Below are positions 1-6,985 of a stretch of 25,545 nt of DNA, one piece after another (within the stretch, counting starts at the first letter, position 1; each line of letters starts with the position of its first letter). The DNA is from DATCVR01 sp036566745 (GTDB taxonomy: Bacteria; Actinomycetota; Actinomycetes; Jiangellales; Jiangellaceae), in the NCBI GenBank assembly GCA_036566745.1, contig DATCVR010000385.1:1-25545 (forward strand), in the 5' to 3' direction. The notes below the pieces were generated by a model that made no database searches, had not been told where the DNA came from, and saw only the letters and a list, made by a program, of their open reading frames with translations. A program made the translations under genes and the position numbers.

Positions 1-1
1 G

Positions 2-1066
2 AACTACACCTCCGTCGACCGCGAGCTGTTCCTGTCGTACAAGGAGGCCAAGAACGGCCAGATCCTCCACGAGGGGATCAACGAGGCCGGCTCGGTGGCG
101 TCGTGGACCGCGGTGGCCACGTCGTACGCCACCCACGGCGAACCGATGATCCCGATCTACATCTTCTACTCGATGTTCGGGTTCCAGCGCACCGGCGACG
201 GCTTCTGGGCCGCCGCCGACCAGCTGGCCCGCGGGTTCGTCATCGGCGCCACGGCCGGGCGCACCACGCTCAACGGTGAGGGCCTCCAGCACGAGGACGG
301 CCACTCGGTGCTGCTCGCCGCCACCAACCCGGCGGTCGTCCACTACGACCCCGCGTGGGGCTTCGAGCTCGGACACATCCTGCGCGACGGGCTGCGGCGG
401 ATGTACGGCGAGAACAGCGAGAACGTCTACTACTACCTGACGGTCTACAACGAGCCCTACGTCCAGCCCGCCGAGCCCGCCGAGCTCGACGTGCCCGGCC
501 TGCTCAAGGGCATGTACCTCTACAAGCCCATGGAGGTCGCGCCGGGCGACAACGTGCCCCACGCGCAGATCCTGGGCTCCGGCGTGGCGATGAACTGGGC
601 CCTCGAGGCACAGCGCCGGCTGGCCGACGAGTGGCAGGTGGCCGCCGACGTCTGGTCGGTGACCTCGTGGAACGAGCTCCGCCGCGAGGCCCTGGCCGTC
701 GACGAGTGGAACGTCATGCACCCCGACAGCGACCCCCGGGTGCCCTACGTCACCCAGCGCTTGCGCGAGACCACCGGCCCGGTGGTCGCCGTCAGCGACT
801 ACCTGCGGGCGGTCCAGGACCAGATCGCGCCCTACGTGCCGAACGACTGGGCCTCACTGGGCACCGACGGGTTCGGCCTGTCCGACACGCGAGCGGCGCT
901 GCGGCGGCACTTCAAGGTCGACGCGCAGTCGATCGTCGTCAACGTCCTGACGCTGCTGGCCCGCCGGGGCGAGGTGTCGTGGGACGTGGTCAAGGAGGCC
1001 CACGCGCGATACCGCCTCGACGACGTCAACGCCACCACCGCCGAGGAGGCGGGCGGCGAGTCCTGA
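2..1066 (+). CDS. aceE: Pyruvate dehydrogenase E1 component, homodimeric type (C-terminal part)
   Basis: The frame is open from the window edge to a TGA at 1064-1066, giving about 354 residues of a protein that is normally near 900, so the 5' two thirds lie upstream. AceE is the thiamine-diphosphate E1 subunit that decarboxylates pyruvate and passes the acetyl group to the lipoyl domains of E2, making acetyl-CoA in the cytoplasm. Family-typical stretches are visible: ILHEGINEAGS near the start, then YSMFGFQRTGD, GRTTLNGEGLQHEDGHS and YYYLTVYNEPY, followed by the C-terminal domain ending in KVDAQSIVVNVL and a short polar tail. The gene stops 15 nt before a palindromic repeat and converges on the pirin gene. 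Its closeness to the fatty acid synthesis operon is metabolically sensible, since it supplies acetyl-CoA. Identification is firm; only the truncation limits the annotation. Confidence 0.96.
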   Translation, partial: NYTSVDRELFLSYKEAKNGQILHEGINEAGSVASWTAVATSYATHGEPMIPIYIFYSMFGFQRTGDGFWAAADQLARGFVIGATAGRTTLNGEGLQHEDGHSVLLAATNPAVVHYDPAWGFELGHILRDGLRRMYGENSENVYYYLTVYNEPYVQPAEPAELDVPGLLKGMYLYKPMEVAPGDNVPHAQILGSGVAMNWALEAQRRLADEWQVAADVWSVTSWNELRREALAVDEWNVMHPDSDPRVPYVTQRLRETTGPVVAVSDYLRAVQDQIAPYVPNDWASLGTDGFGLSDTRAALRRHFKVDAQSIVVNVLTLLARRGEVSWDVVKEAHARYRLDDVNATTAEEAGGES

Positions 1067-1080
1067 GCTACCCCACCGCT

Positions 1081-1138
1081 CGGTGATCGTTGGAAGATTC
1101 TGGTCGCTCTGGCAGCCGGCATCTTCCAACGATCACCG
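1081..1138. repeat. Dispersed hairpin repeat, copy A
   Basis: There is a perfect 18-bp inverted repeat (left arm 1081-1098, right arm 1121-1138) around a 22-nt loop containing CTGGTCGCTCTGG. The arm core is TGATCGTTGG/CCAACGATCA. Related copies lie at 11048-11098 and 17829-17880. It sits between the convergent aceE and pirin stop codons, and the pirin TGA (1133-1135 on the minus strand) is part of the right arm. It could act as a bidirectional terminator or mRNA 3' stabiliser, although no T-tract follows. Confidence 0.85.
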
Positions 1139-1924
1139 GTCGGGTGGCGGCAGGTGGGCCGAGGCGTGCATCTCCCACACCACGAGCTCCGCGTCGCTTC
1201 GCGCGACGACGCGGCGTCCACCCTCGTCGGTGAGCCGCAGCGCGTCGCCGTCCCCGAGAGCGCCCACAGCCTCGACGTCGACCCGCCCCCGGGCCACGTA
1301 CAGGTGGATCCATGGCGCGCCGGGCAGCGTCACCGCACCGCCCGCACGCGGCCGGGCGACGTGCATCGCGGCCGACTTCTGACCGATCCGCACGGCAGTG
1401 TTCGAGGCGTCGCGGCGCATCCCGCTCGCGACCGTCACGAGCCGACCGGCGGCCAGCTCGTCGCCGACCTGGTCCTGCTGGTAGCTCGGGTCGCCACCGG
1501 GGCGGTCGGGCGGCACCCACATCTGCACGAATCGCAGCGGCGCGCGGCGACCCGGGACGCCTGTGTCTCCCCCGGCGTCGTTGAACTCCGCGTGGACGAC
1601 GCCGCTGCCCGCACTCATCCGCTGAGCCAGCCCGGGGGTGAGAACGCCGCCGCCGCCGGTGGAGTCCCGATGGACGAGCACGCCGTCGAGCACCCAGGTG
1701 ACGATCTCGACGTCACGATGGGGGTGGGTCGGGTAGCCCGACCCGGGCTGGACGAGGTCGTCGTTGGAGACCACGAGGAGCCCGAAGCCGACGTTCGACG
1801 GATCGTAATGGGGGCCGAAGGAGAACGAGTGCCGCGAGGTCACGCCCTCGGCGCGGGTGACGAAGCGGTCGGCGGCCCGGGCGACGTGTGCCTGTGGGCC
1901 GATCGTGGTCGCGGTGCCGGTCAT
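1133..1924 (-). CDS. Pirin family protein (cupin, possible quercetinase-like)
   Basis: This 263-residue bicupin protein belongs to the pirin/YhhW family. The four metal ligands expected in the N-terminal cupin are present: H67 and H69 in THPHRD, H111 and E113 in VHAEFN. The surrounding family pattern is also typical (SFSFGPHYDP, then GFGLLVVSNDD, then LQRMSAGSGV-like text as LAQRMSAGSGVVHAEFN). Pirins bind Fe(II) or a similar metal; some bacterial members cleave quercetin and others bind transcription or metabolic proteins, including pyruvate dehydrogenase E1 in Serratia. The physiological role here is unknown. The ATG at 1924 lies 7 nt after the stop of the membrane-protein gene, so the two are probably cotranscribed. 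The gene converges on aceE, and its stop codon is embedded in hairpin repeat A. Confidence 0.93.
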   Translation of the reverse strand: MTGTATTIGPQAHVARAADRFVTRAEGVTSRHSFSFGPHYDPSNVGFGLLVVSNDDLVQPGSGYPTHPHRDVEIVTWVLDGVLVHRDSTGGGGVLTPGLAQRMSAGSGVVHAEFNDAGGDTGVPGRRAPLRFVQMWVPPDRPGGDPSYQQDQVGDELAAGRLVTVASGMRRDASNTAVRIGQKSAAMHVARPRAGGAVTLPGAPWIHLYVARGRVDVEAVGALGDGDALRLTDEGGRRVVARSDAELVVWEMHASAHLPPPDR

Positions 1925-1931
1925 CGCCCGG

Positions 1932-2423
1932 TCACAAGCCGGTGCGCGCGCCGTCGGCCTCGAGGCGGGCGTTCCACTCAGTCAGTCGTGCCTTGGTGGG
2001 TCCAGCGGCCGGAATGGCCACGGCGCTGATGGCCGCACCGACCAGCACCGGCAGCCAGCCGTCGACGACCACGCCGTTGATGACGCCGACCAGCGCCGGG
2101 ACCTCGGCCAGCACCATCGCCATGAACGCGGCGCTGCGCAGCTGACCACCAGCACGCTGAGGATCGCGCGCCGAGGAGGCAGGCCAGGGCTGGAGCTGAC
2201 GCGGCGGCGCCACCAGGGCTCCGAAGGCCAGGACACAGCCGACCACCAAGGTGATCAGCGCTCCCCACAGCTCGCCGGGCCCGTCGACGACGGCGAACAC
2301 GACGACCGCGGCCATGAGCAGCACACCACCGAGCATGGCGATCATGACCGTGCCGAGCATCCGCGCGATCGCGTCGAGCCCGACCGGTTGCGATGCGGGT
2401 GTGGACTGCTGCGACGACGACAT
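1932..2423 (-). CDS. Small four-helix membrane protein, uncharacterised
   Basis: This 163-residue protein has a polar N-terminus and four predicted membrane helices at about 23-46, 52-71, 97-118 and 123-140, with a charged C-terminal tail (TKARLTEWNARLEADGAR). Residues 100-115 (FMAMVLAEVPALVGVI) place one glutamate, E107, inside helix 3. That resembles the ion-carrying helix of ATP synthase c-type subunits, but the rest of the protein does not match that family, so I do not assign it. It precedes the pirin gene by 7 nt on the same strand, so the pair is probably an operon. The start ATG at 2423 has only a weak ribosome site (AGGAT). I do not recognise the gene beyond its topology. Confidence 0.75.
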   Translation of the reverse strand: MSSSQQSTPASQPVGLDAIARMLGTVMIAMLGGVLLMAAVVVFAVVDGPGELWGALITLVVGCVLAFGALVAPPRQLQPWPASSARDPQRAGGQLRSAAFMAMVLAEVPALVGVINGVVVDGWLPVLVGAAISAVAIPAAGPTKARLTEWNARLEADGARTGL

Positions 2424-2498
2424 GGCGAAATCCTAGTCCGCGACCGGCGTCGCCTCGATGGTGCTGGGGCGGGGTCGACACCAGCTTCTCTCGGCGCC

Positions 2499-2539
2499 GG
2501 CTCGGCGCGGCGGCGCGGCGGCTCGGCGCAGGCTCGGCG
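2499..2539. repeat. Short GC-rich direct repeats in a divergent intergenic region
   Basis: GGCTCGGCG occurs three times (2499, 2520, 2531), with GGCGCGGCGG units between them. They lie in the 212-bp gap between the membrane-protein gene and the plus-strand gene at 2636. This is probably low-complexity sequence. No clear promoter hexamers were found in the gap. Confidence 0.5.
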
Positions 2540-2635
2540 GCGCGGCGTGACTCGGCCTGTGGACGGCTCAGCTCGCCGCGTGGCGGAACACGACAGACTG
2601 GCTCGCGACCACGAGCCAGTTCAGGAGCCCTGCCG

Positions 2636-3394
2636 ATGACCACGACACCTGCCGCCGGGCTCGGCCCCGGCTCACCGACCGCGTTGTTCCACGCGCCGGA
2701 GTTCGACGGGCACGACGAGCACGGCCGGCCACGCCACGACCGGCCGAGGGTGCATCCCCAGGAACGCAACGATGTGCTCGCCTACCTGGAGGACGCGCCG
2801 GTGGTGCTCGCGGCGCGCAGCCTGGGCCCGGACGCGCTCAAACCGGACGATGCCCCGGTCGTGCCGCGGACGTTCCACACCGACGGCACCTGGGTGTGGT
2901 CGGGCGCCGTCGCCCACTACCTGCGCGCCCACTACGTCCCGCCGGTGCCACAGCTCGTGCAGCACATCCGCGACCACGCCTATCAGGTACCGCCGGTCGA
3001 TCCGGACGGCCTCGACGCGGCGACCGCGGTCGTGACAGGACAGGTCCCGGGCTCGCCTCTGCCGGAGTACCGTCCCCGAGTCATCTCCGAGGCCGAGCAG
3101 CGGGTGCTCGACCACCTTCGTGACCGGCTCGACCACCACGGGGTAGGGCCGAGGGAGTACGGCATCGTCGAGGCGAAGCCGGAGGTGCTGGTCCTCGAAC
3201 CCGCTCCCGGGCCCGACGGTTGGCAGGTGCAGTTCTGGGACCTGAGCCGCGGGCCCACCGGACGACCCACGGTGTACCGGCACGTGGCCGACGCCGCGAA
3301 GGTGCTGCTGGCGGAGCTGTTGTGGCGCGACGACGCCGACGAGGCCCGGGAGGCGCGCCGGTCGTCCGAGCGCGGTCGGGTCCGGCAGGCTTGA
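2636..3394 (+). CDS. Uncharacterised actinobacterial protein
   Basis: This is a soluble protein of 252 residues. The frame is open further upstream, but the ATG at 2636 is preferred because AGGAG lies 9 nt upstream (2622-2626) and the upstream sequence is the GC-repeat gap. It has no signal peptide or membrane segment. The most conserved-looking part is residues 82-96 (TDGTWVWSGAVAHYL), followed by APP/VPP-type text. I associate this pattern with an uncharacterised family in actinomycetes, but this is recollection and not a domain call. A second block around residues 165-235 is rich in charged residues and ends in an Arg/Asp/Glu-rich tail. The gene converges on the short-chain dehydrogenase gene. 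No function is assigned. Confidence 0.75.
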   Translation: MTTTPAAGLGPGSPTALFHAPEFDGHDEHGRPRHDRPRVHPQERNDVLAYLEDAPVVLAARSLGPDALKPDDAPVVPRTFHTDGTWVWSGAVAHYLRAHYVPPVPQLVQHIRDHAYQVPPVDPDGLDAATAVVTGQVPGSPLPEYRPRVISEAEQRVLDHLRDRLDHHGVGPREYGIVEAKPEVLVLEPAPGPDGWQVQFWDLSRGPTGRPTVYRHVADAAKVLLAELLWRDDADEAREARRSSERGRVRQA

Positions 3395-3399
3395 GGCCG

Positions 3400-3415
3400 G
3401 ACCGGCGGGCCGGTC
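3400..3415. terminator. Hairpin between convergent stop codons
   Basis: GACCGGC-GG-GCCGGTC is a 7-bp perfect inverted repeat just after the plus-strand stop (3394). It overlaps the minus-strand SDR stop codon (3414-3416). It is a plausible bidirectional terminator but has no T-tract. Confidence 0.4.
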
Positions 3416-4265
3416 AGAGCCCGACCATCGTGGCGCTGACGTCCCACAGCCGCCGCGCGAGGTCGGCGTCGCGACCCGCCGGAGCGGGTGCGACCTGCGC
3501 GTTCTCCTCGAAGTAGCGGCCGCTCACGCCGTCGAGCGCCGGGTCGGTGACCAGCCGCACCACGTGGGCCGCGCCCTGTTCGGTCGGGATGAACGTGCGG
3601 CGCACGACCAGGTCGATGACCGGACGGGCCCAGAGCGGCGCACCGGACCAGATGGCCGTGTCGACGCTGCCGGGGTGGACGCAGTTGGCCGTCACGCCGG
3701 TGCCGTCCAGGCGGCGGGCCAGCTCGGCGGTCATCAGCACGTTGCCGAGCTTGGACCGGGAGTACGCCTTCATGATCGAGTACCCGCGCTCGAAACCGAG
3801 GTCGTCGAAGTCGAGCGTCCCGCGCCGATGCCCGACGGAGGCCACCGAGACGATCCGAGCCGGAGCGCTGGCCATGACCAGGTCGAGGAGCAGGTTGGTG
3901 AGCAGGAAGTAGCCGAGGTGGTTCACGGCGAACGTCGCCTCGATGCCGTCGACGGTCAGGCGGCGCTTCCGGTTCACCCCGCCGGCATTGTTGAGCAGCA
4001 CGTCGAGGCGGTCGTGACCGGCCGCGAACTCCGCGGCCAGGACCCGGATGGCCGCCTGCGACGAGAAGTCGCACAGCAGCGTGGTCACGGCGTCGGATCC
4101 GCTGCGCTCGACGACGTCCGCCCGCGCCGCCTCGGTGCGGCCGGCGTCGCGGCCCACCATCACGACCCGCGCCCCGAGCCGGGCCAGCGCGACCGACGAT
4201 TCCAGCCCGATCCCGCGGCTCGCGCCGGTCACCATGATCGTCTTCCCGTTCACGTCCCAGCCCAC
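3414..4265 (-). CDS. Short-chain dehydrogenase/reductase (retinol-dehydrogenase-like SDR)
   Basis: This 283-residue NAD(P)-dependent oxidoreductase has a classical Rossmann fold. Seen in the sequence: the cofactor motif TGASRGIG at 13-20, R39 in the MVGRD segment after strand 2 (suggesting NADPH), NNAG at 92-95, the active-site serine region VSVAS at 139-143, and YxxxK as Y168/K172. The arrangement NNAG...FAVNHLGYFLLTNLL...YSRSKLGN is typical of the RDH/WWOX-like SDR group, whose substrates cannot be deduced from sequence. The start is a GTG at 4265 with GGAGG 5 nt upstream (4271-4275). It is divergently transcribed from fasR across 150 bp, but nothing ties it functionally to fatty acid synthesis. 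Confidence 0.93.
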   Translation of the reverse strand: MGWDVNGKTIMVTGASRGIGLESSVALARLGARVVMVGRDAGRTEAARADVVERSGSDAVTTLLCDFSSQAAIRVLAAEFAAGHDRLDVLLNNAGGVNRKRRLTVDGIEATFAVNHLGYFLLTNLLLDLVMASAPARIVSVASVGHRRGTLDFDDLGFERGYSIMKAYSRSKLGNVLMTAELARRLDGTGVTANCVHPGSVDTAIWSGAPLWARPVIDLVVRRTFIPTEQGAAHVVRLVTDPALDGVSGRYFEENAQVAPAPAGRDADLARRLWDVSATMVGL

Positions 4266-4350
4266 TCGATCCTCCGCACGACTCGGTCCCGACGATCACT
4301 CCAACCTAGGTCCATCGCGCACGCCACCGACCGGCCGGGCAGGTTTCGGC

Positions 4351-4369
4351 CTTGTGACATCACCACAAG
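4351..4369. promoter_or_regulatory. Candidate operator palindrome upstream of fasR
   Basis: CTTGTGACATCACCACAAG has perfect 6-bp arms and a 7-nt centre. It lies 47 nt upstream of the fasR ATG in the SDR/fasR divergent gap. CCTTGTGA recurs upstream of fabD (5750-5757). It could be an autoregulatory FasR site; this is inference from symmetry and position. Confidence 0.35.
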
Positions 4370-4402
4370 TTGCTCGGTTTCGCCGCGAGCACGCCCGCCG
4401 CG

Positions 4403-4408
4403 TACGCT
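4403..4408 (+). promoter_or_regulatory. Candidate -10 of fasR (leaderless transcript)
   Basis: TACGCT fits the actinobacterial TAnnnT -10 pattern and ends 7 nt before the fasR ATG. This would place transcription start at or next to the A of ATG. No Shine-Dalgarno sequence precedes that ATG, which agrees with a leaderless mRNA. No convincing -35 is visible. Confidence 0.4.
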
Positions 4409-4415
4409 GCCGCAC

Positions 4416-5594
4416 ATGCCGCCGACCTCGGGAGCCGACCGCCGGGAACACACCGTGCACCTCCTCGAGCGCGCCACCGGCACCCTCGCCACCGCGGCCA
4501 TCGCCCGGATGGAGGATCGGCTGCCGTGGTACCGCGCCATGCCGGCCGAGCAGCGCTCCTGGGTGGGCCTGGTGATCCAGGCGGGCATCGCGGCGTTCGT
4601 CGACTGGTACAGCAACCCCGACGACTCCCGGCCAACCCCCACGGCCGACGTGTTCGGGACCGCCCCGCGTGAGCTGATCCGCTCGATCAGCCTCCAGCAG
4701 ACCGTCGAGGTCGTGCGCGTCGCCATCGAGGTGGTCGAGGACAACGTCGCCGACGTGGTCGGCGAGGAGGACGCAGCGGCGGTCCGCGACGGAGTGCTGC
4801 GGTACTCCCGCGAGGTCGCGTTCTCGGCGGCTCACGTCTACGCGCGCTATGCCGAGGCCCGAGGTTCGTGGGACGCCCGGCTCGAGGCCACCGTCGTCGA
4901 CTCCCTGCTCCGCGGCGAGGCCGACGAAGGCGTCCGGTCGCGGGCGTCGGCTCTGGGCTGGACCGCCCACAGCGGAGTGACCGTGGTCGTCGGCCGCCCA
5001 CGACCTGGCGACGCCGGGGCCTCGGTCGATGACATCCGCCGGGCCGGCCGCCACGCCGGGTTCGACGTGTTGAGTGGGGTCCAGGGCGACCGCCTCGTCG
5101 CCGTGCTGGGACGCGTCGACGACCCGGTCCGCGCGGCGACGTCGGTGGCCACCAACTTCGGTCCGGGGCCGGTGGTCGTCGGGCAGGTCGTCCCCGACCT
5201 CATGTCGGCGGCAGCGTCGGCGCGATCGGCGGTCTCAGGGCTGCTCGCGGCCGAGGGCTGGCCGGATGCACCGCGCCCCGTGGCCGCCTCGGCCCTGCTG
5301 CCGGAGCGGGCGCTGTCCGGCGACGCCGAGGCGATGCGCGATCTCGTCTCCGACATCTACCAGCCGGTCGCCGAGGCCGGTCCGGTCGTTCTCGAGACGC
5401 TCGCCGCGTACCTCGAGACCGGTGCGTCGGTCGAGGCCGCTGCCCGGCTGCTGTTCGTCCATCCCAACACCGTGCGGTACCGCCTGCGCCGGGTCACCGA
5501 CGTCGCGGGCCTGACGCCGACCGAGCCGCGGGACTCCTACACGCTGCGGCTGGCCCTGACCCTCGGTCGCCTCAATCCTCCGCCGTTCGACTGA
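4416..5594 (+). CDS. fasR: PucR-family transcriptional regulator of fatty acid synthesis, FasR-like
   Basis: The product has 392 residues. The C-terminal PucR-type helix-turn-helix spans about 325-388, with the characteristic AARLLFVHPNTVRYRLRRV segment and a following RLALTLGRL helix. The N-terminal part (about 10-140) is all-alpha with conserved text (YRAMPAEQRSWVG, LQQTVEVVRVAIEVVE), and the middle (about 160-270) is a GGDEF-like remnant typical of the family. Streptomyces coelicolor FasR belongs to this family, is encoded immediately upstream of fabD-fabH-acpP-fabF, and activates that operon. The identical order here is the main reason for the name. The open frame extends far upstream, but that part is antisense to the SDR gene. 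The ATG at 4416 matches the usual N-terminus. It lacks a ribosome site, and a TAnnnT box 7 nt upstream suggests a leaderless mRNA. Confidence 0.9.
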   Translation: MPPTSGADRREHTVHLLERATGTLATAAIARMEDRLPWYRAMPAEQRSWVGLVIQAGIAAFVDWYSNPDDSRPTPTADVFGTAPRELIRSISLQQTVEVVRVAIEVVEDNVADVVGEEDAAAVRDGVLRYSREVAFSAAHVYARYAEARGSWDARLEATVVDSLLRGEADEGVRSRASALGWTAHSGVTVVVGRPRPGDAGASVDDIRRAGRHAGFDVLSGVQGDRLVAVLGRVDDPVRAATSVATNFGPGPVVVGQVVPDLMSAAASARSAVSGLLAAEGWPDAPRPVAASALLPERALSGDAEAMRDLVSDIYQPVAEAGPVVLETLAAYLETGASVEAAARLLFVHPNTVRYRLRRVTDVAGLTPTEPRDSYTLRLALTLGRLNPPPFD

Positions 5595-5717
5595 CGATTC
5601 CGCGGGTGGCCCGGCCCCTGCACACCACGAGGCGTTCCCGTGCTCCGCGAGGCCCGCAGGCATGGTGCGGCACCGGAGCGGGTGGTGAACGTGATCATTT
5701 GCGAACCGAGCCCGCGG

Positions 5718-5736
5718 TTTGTGGGAAACCCCCAAA
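5718..5736. promoter_or_regulatory. Candidate FasR operator palindrome upstream of fabD
   Basis: TTTGTGGGAAACCCCCAAA is a 19-bp near-perfect inverted repeat (8-bp arms, one mismatch, 3-nt centre) 68 nt upstream of the fabD GTG. It is the strongest symmetric site in the 209-bp fasR-fabD gap. Assignment to FasR is inferred from position. Confidence 0.4.
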
Positions 5737-5763
5737 GTTGATGGGACGACCTTGTGATGCTGG

Positions 5764-5784
5764 CCGACCCCGTCTACGGGTCGG
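5764..5784 (+). promoter_or_regulatory. Stem-loop in the presumed fabD leader
   Basis: CCGACCC and GGGTCGG are perfect 7-bp arms around a 7-nt loop, ending 19 nt before the fabD start. It could be a leader hairpin or a second protein-binding palindrome. There is no direct evidence of function. Confidence 0.3.
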
Positions 5785-5803
5785 TAACGGGGATGGTTGA
5801 GGG

Positions 5804-6985
5804 GTGCTTGTCATAGTCGCTCCCGGTCAGGGTTCTCAGGCTCCGGGGTTCCTCGCCCCGTGGCTCGAGGAGCCCGCGTTCGCCGCCCGCATCGAGTGGC
5901 TGTCGGCGGTCGCCGGGCTGGACCTGACCCACTACGGCACCAAGGCGGATGCCGACACCATCCGCGACACCGCCATCGCCCAGCCGTTGCTGGTCGCCTC
6001 CGGCCTCGTCGCCGCGCTCGCGCTGTTCCCCCAGCCCGCCGACGCCTTCACCAAGGTAGGTGCGGTCGCCGGGCACAGCGTCGGCGAGATCACCGCCGCG
6101 GCCGGCGCGCGCGTCATCACCGCCGAGCAGGCCATGGTGTTCGTCCGCGAGCGTGGGCGGGCCATGGCCCAGGCCGCCGCAGCCACCCCCACCGGCATGA
6201 CCGCCGTGCTCGGCGGCGACGCTGATGTGGTCGCCGCCGCCCTCGATACGCACGGCCTCACCCCCGCCAACGTCAACGGCGCCGGCCAGGTCGTCGCCGC
6301 TGGCACCCTCGAGCAGCTCGACGCGCTCGCCGCCGATCCGCCCGAGGGAGCCCGGCTGCGGCCGCTCTCGGTCGCCGGCGCCTTCCACACGTCCCACATG
6401 GCCCCCGCGGTCGACGTGCTGCGCGGCTACTCGCAGGCCATCAGCACACACGACCCCCGCACCCGGCTGGTGTCCAACCGCGACGGCCACGTCGTCCACG
6501 ACGGTCGCGAGGTCCTCGGCCGGCTGGTCGAGCAGGTCTCCAACCCGGTGCGCTGGGACCTCTGCCAGGCCACCATGCTCGACCTCGGCGTCACCGGCCT
6601 GCTCGAGGTGCCGCCCGCCGGCACCCTCACCGGGCTGGCCCGCCGCGCCCTCCCGGGCGTCGAGACGTTCGCCCTCAAGACCCCCGACCAACTCGACGAC
6701 GCCCGCGCGTTCGTCGACAAGCACGGCACCCCCAGCCCGTTCACGGCCAGCCCCACCTGGCGACTGGTCGTGGCCCCGATGAAGGGCACGTTCACCACCG
6801 CCGGCGCCGGGGTCGGCGCCCGGCTGGCGGCAGGCGACCGGGTCGGCACAGTGAGCTCGCTGCGCGACTCTCTCGATGTCACCGCCCTTCACGGCGGCAC
6901 GGTGCTGGAATGGCTCGTCGAAGACGGTGATCCGGTCGCCCCCGGCCAGCCGCTGGTCCGACTACATCCCGAGGCGGTGGCGTGA
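5804..6985 (+). CDS. fabD: Malonyl-CoA:ACP transacylase fused to a lysine-less biotinyl/lipoyl-like domain
   Basis: FabD transfers malonyl from CoA to ACP. Residues 1 to about 305 form a complete acyltransferase: GQGSQ at 8-12, Q60, nucleophile S92 in GHSVGE, R117 in the FVRERGRAM segment, and catalytic H195 in GAFHTSHM. Usual bacterial FabD proteins end near 310 residues; this one has 393. Residues about 318-390 read as a biotinyl/lipoyl carrier domain: VVAPMKGTF, VGARLAAGDRVG, then SSLRDSLDVTA, GGTVLEWLVEDGDPVAPGQP. Ungapped alignment by eye to the carrier pattern (EAMKMExxVTA) places R354 at the modified lysine, so biotinylation or lipoylation looks impossible there. The start is a GTG, matching the VLVxVAPGQG N-terminus of streptomycete FabD. 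The stop overlaps the fabH start by 4 nt. A carboxyltransferase gene ends the operon, so the extra domain may be a docking module; that is inference. Confidence 0.94.
   Translation: MLVIVAPGQGSQAPGFLAPWLEEPAFAARIEWLSAVAGLDLTHYGTKADADTIRDTAIAQPLLVASGLVAALALFPQPADAFTKVGAVAGHSVGEITAAAGARVITAEQAMVFVRERGRAMAQAAAATPTGMTAVLGGDADVVAAALDTHGLTPANVNGAGQVVAAGTLEQLDALAADPPEGARLRPLSVAGAFHTSHMAPAVDVLRGYSQAISTHDPRTRLVSNRDGHVVHDGREVLGRLVEQVSNPVRWDLCQATMLDLGVTGLLEVPPAGTLTGLARRALPGVETFALKTPDQLDDARAFVDKHGTPSPFTASPTWRLVVAPMKGTFTTAGAGVGARLAAGDRVGTVSSLRDSLDVTALHGGTVLEWLVEDGDPVAPGQPLVRLHPEAVA

Noticed and set aside
97..1082. Second reading frame (about 240 codons) overlapping aceE
   Set aside because: It is Arg/Ala/Pro-rich and out of frame with a well-conserved aceE sequence; it is a frame shadow.
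2393..2635. Upstream extension of the 252-residue protein
   Set aside because: It translates GC-rich repeat sequence (RRLGAAARRLGAG) and an AGGAG site supports the start at 2636.
3564..4415. Upstream extension of the fasR frame
   Set aside because: The extension is antisense to the SDR gene, has no family similarity, and the known FasR N-terminus fits the ATG at 4416.
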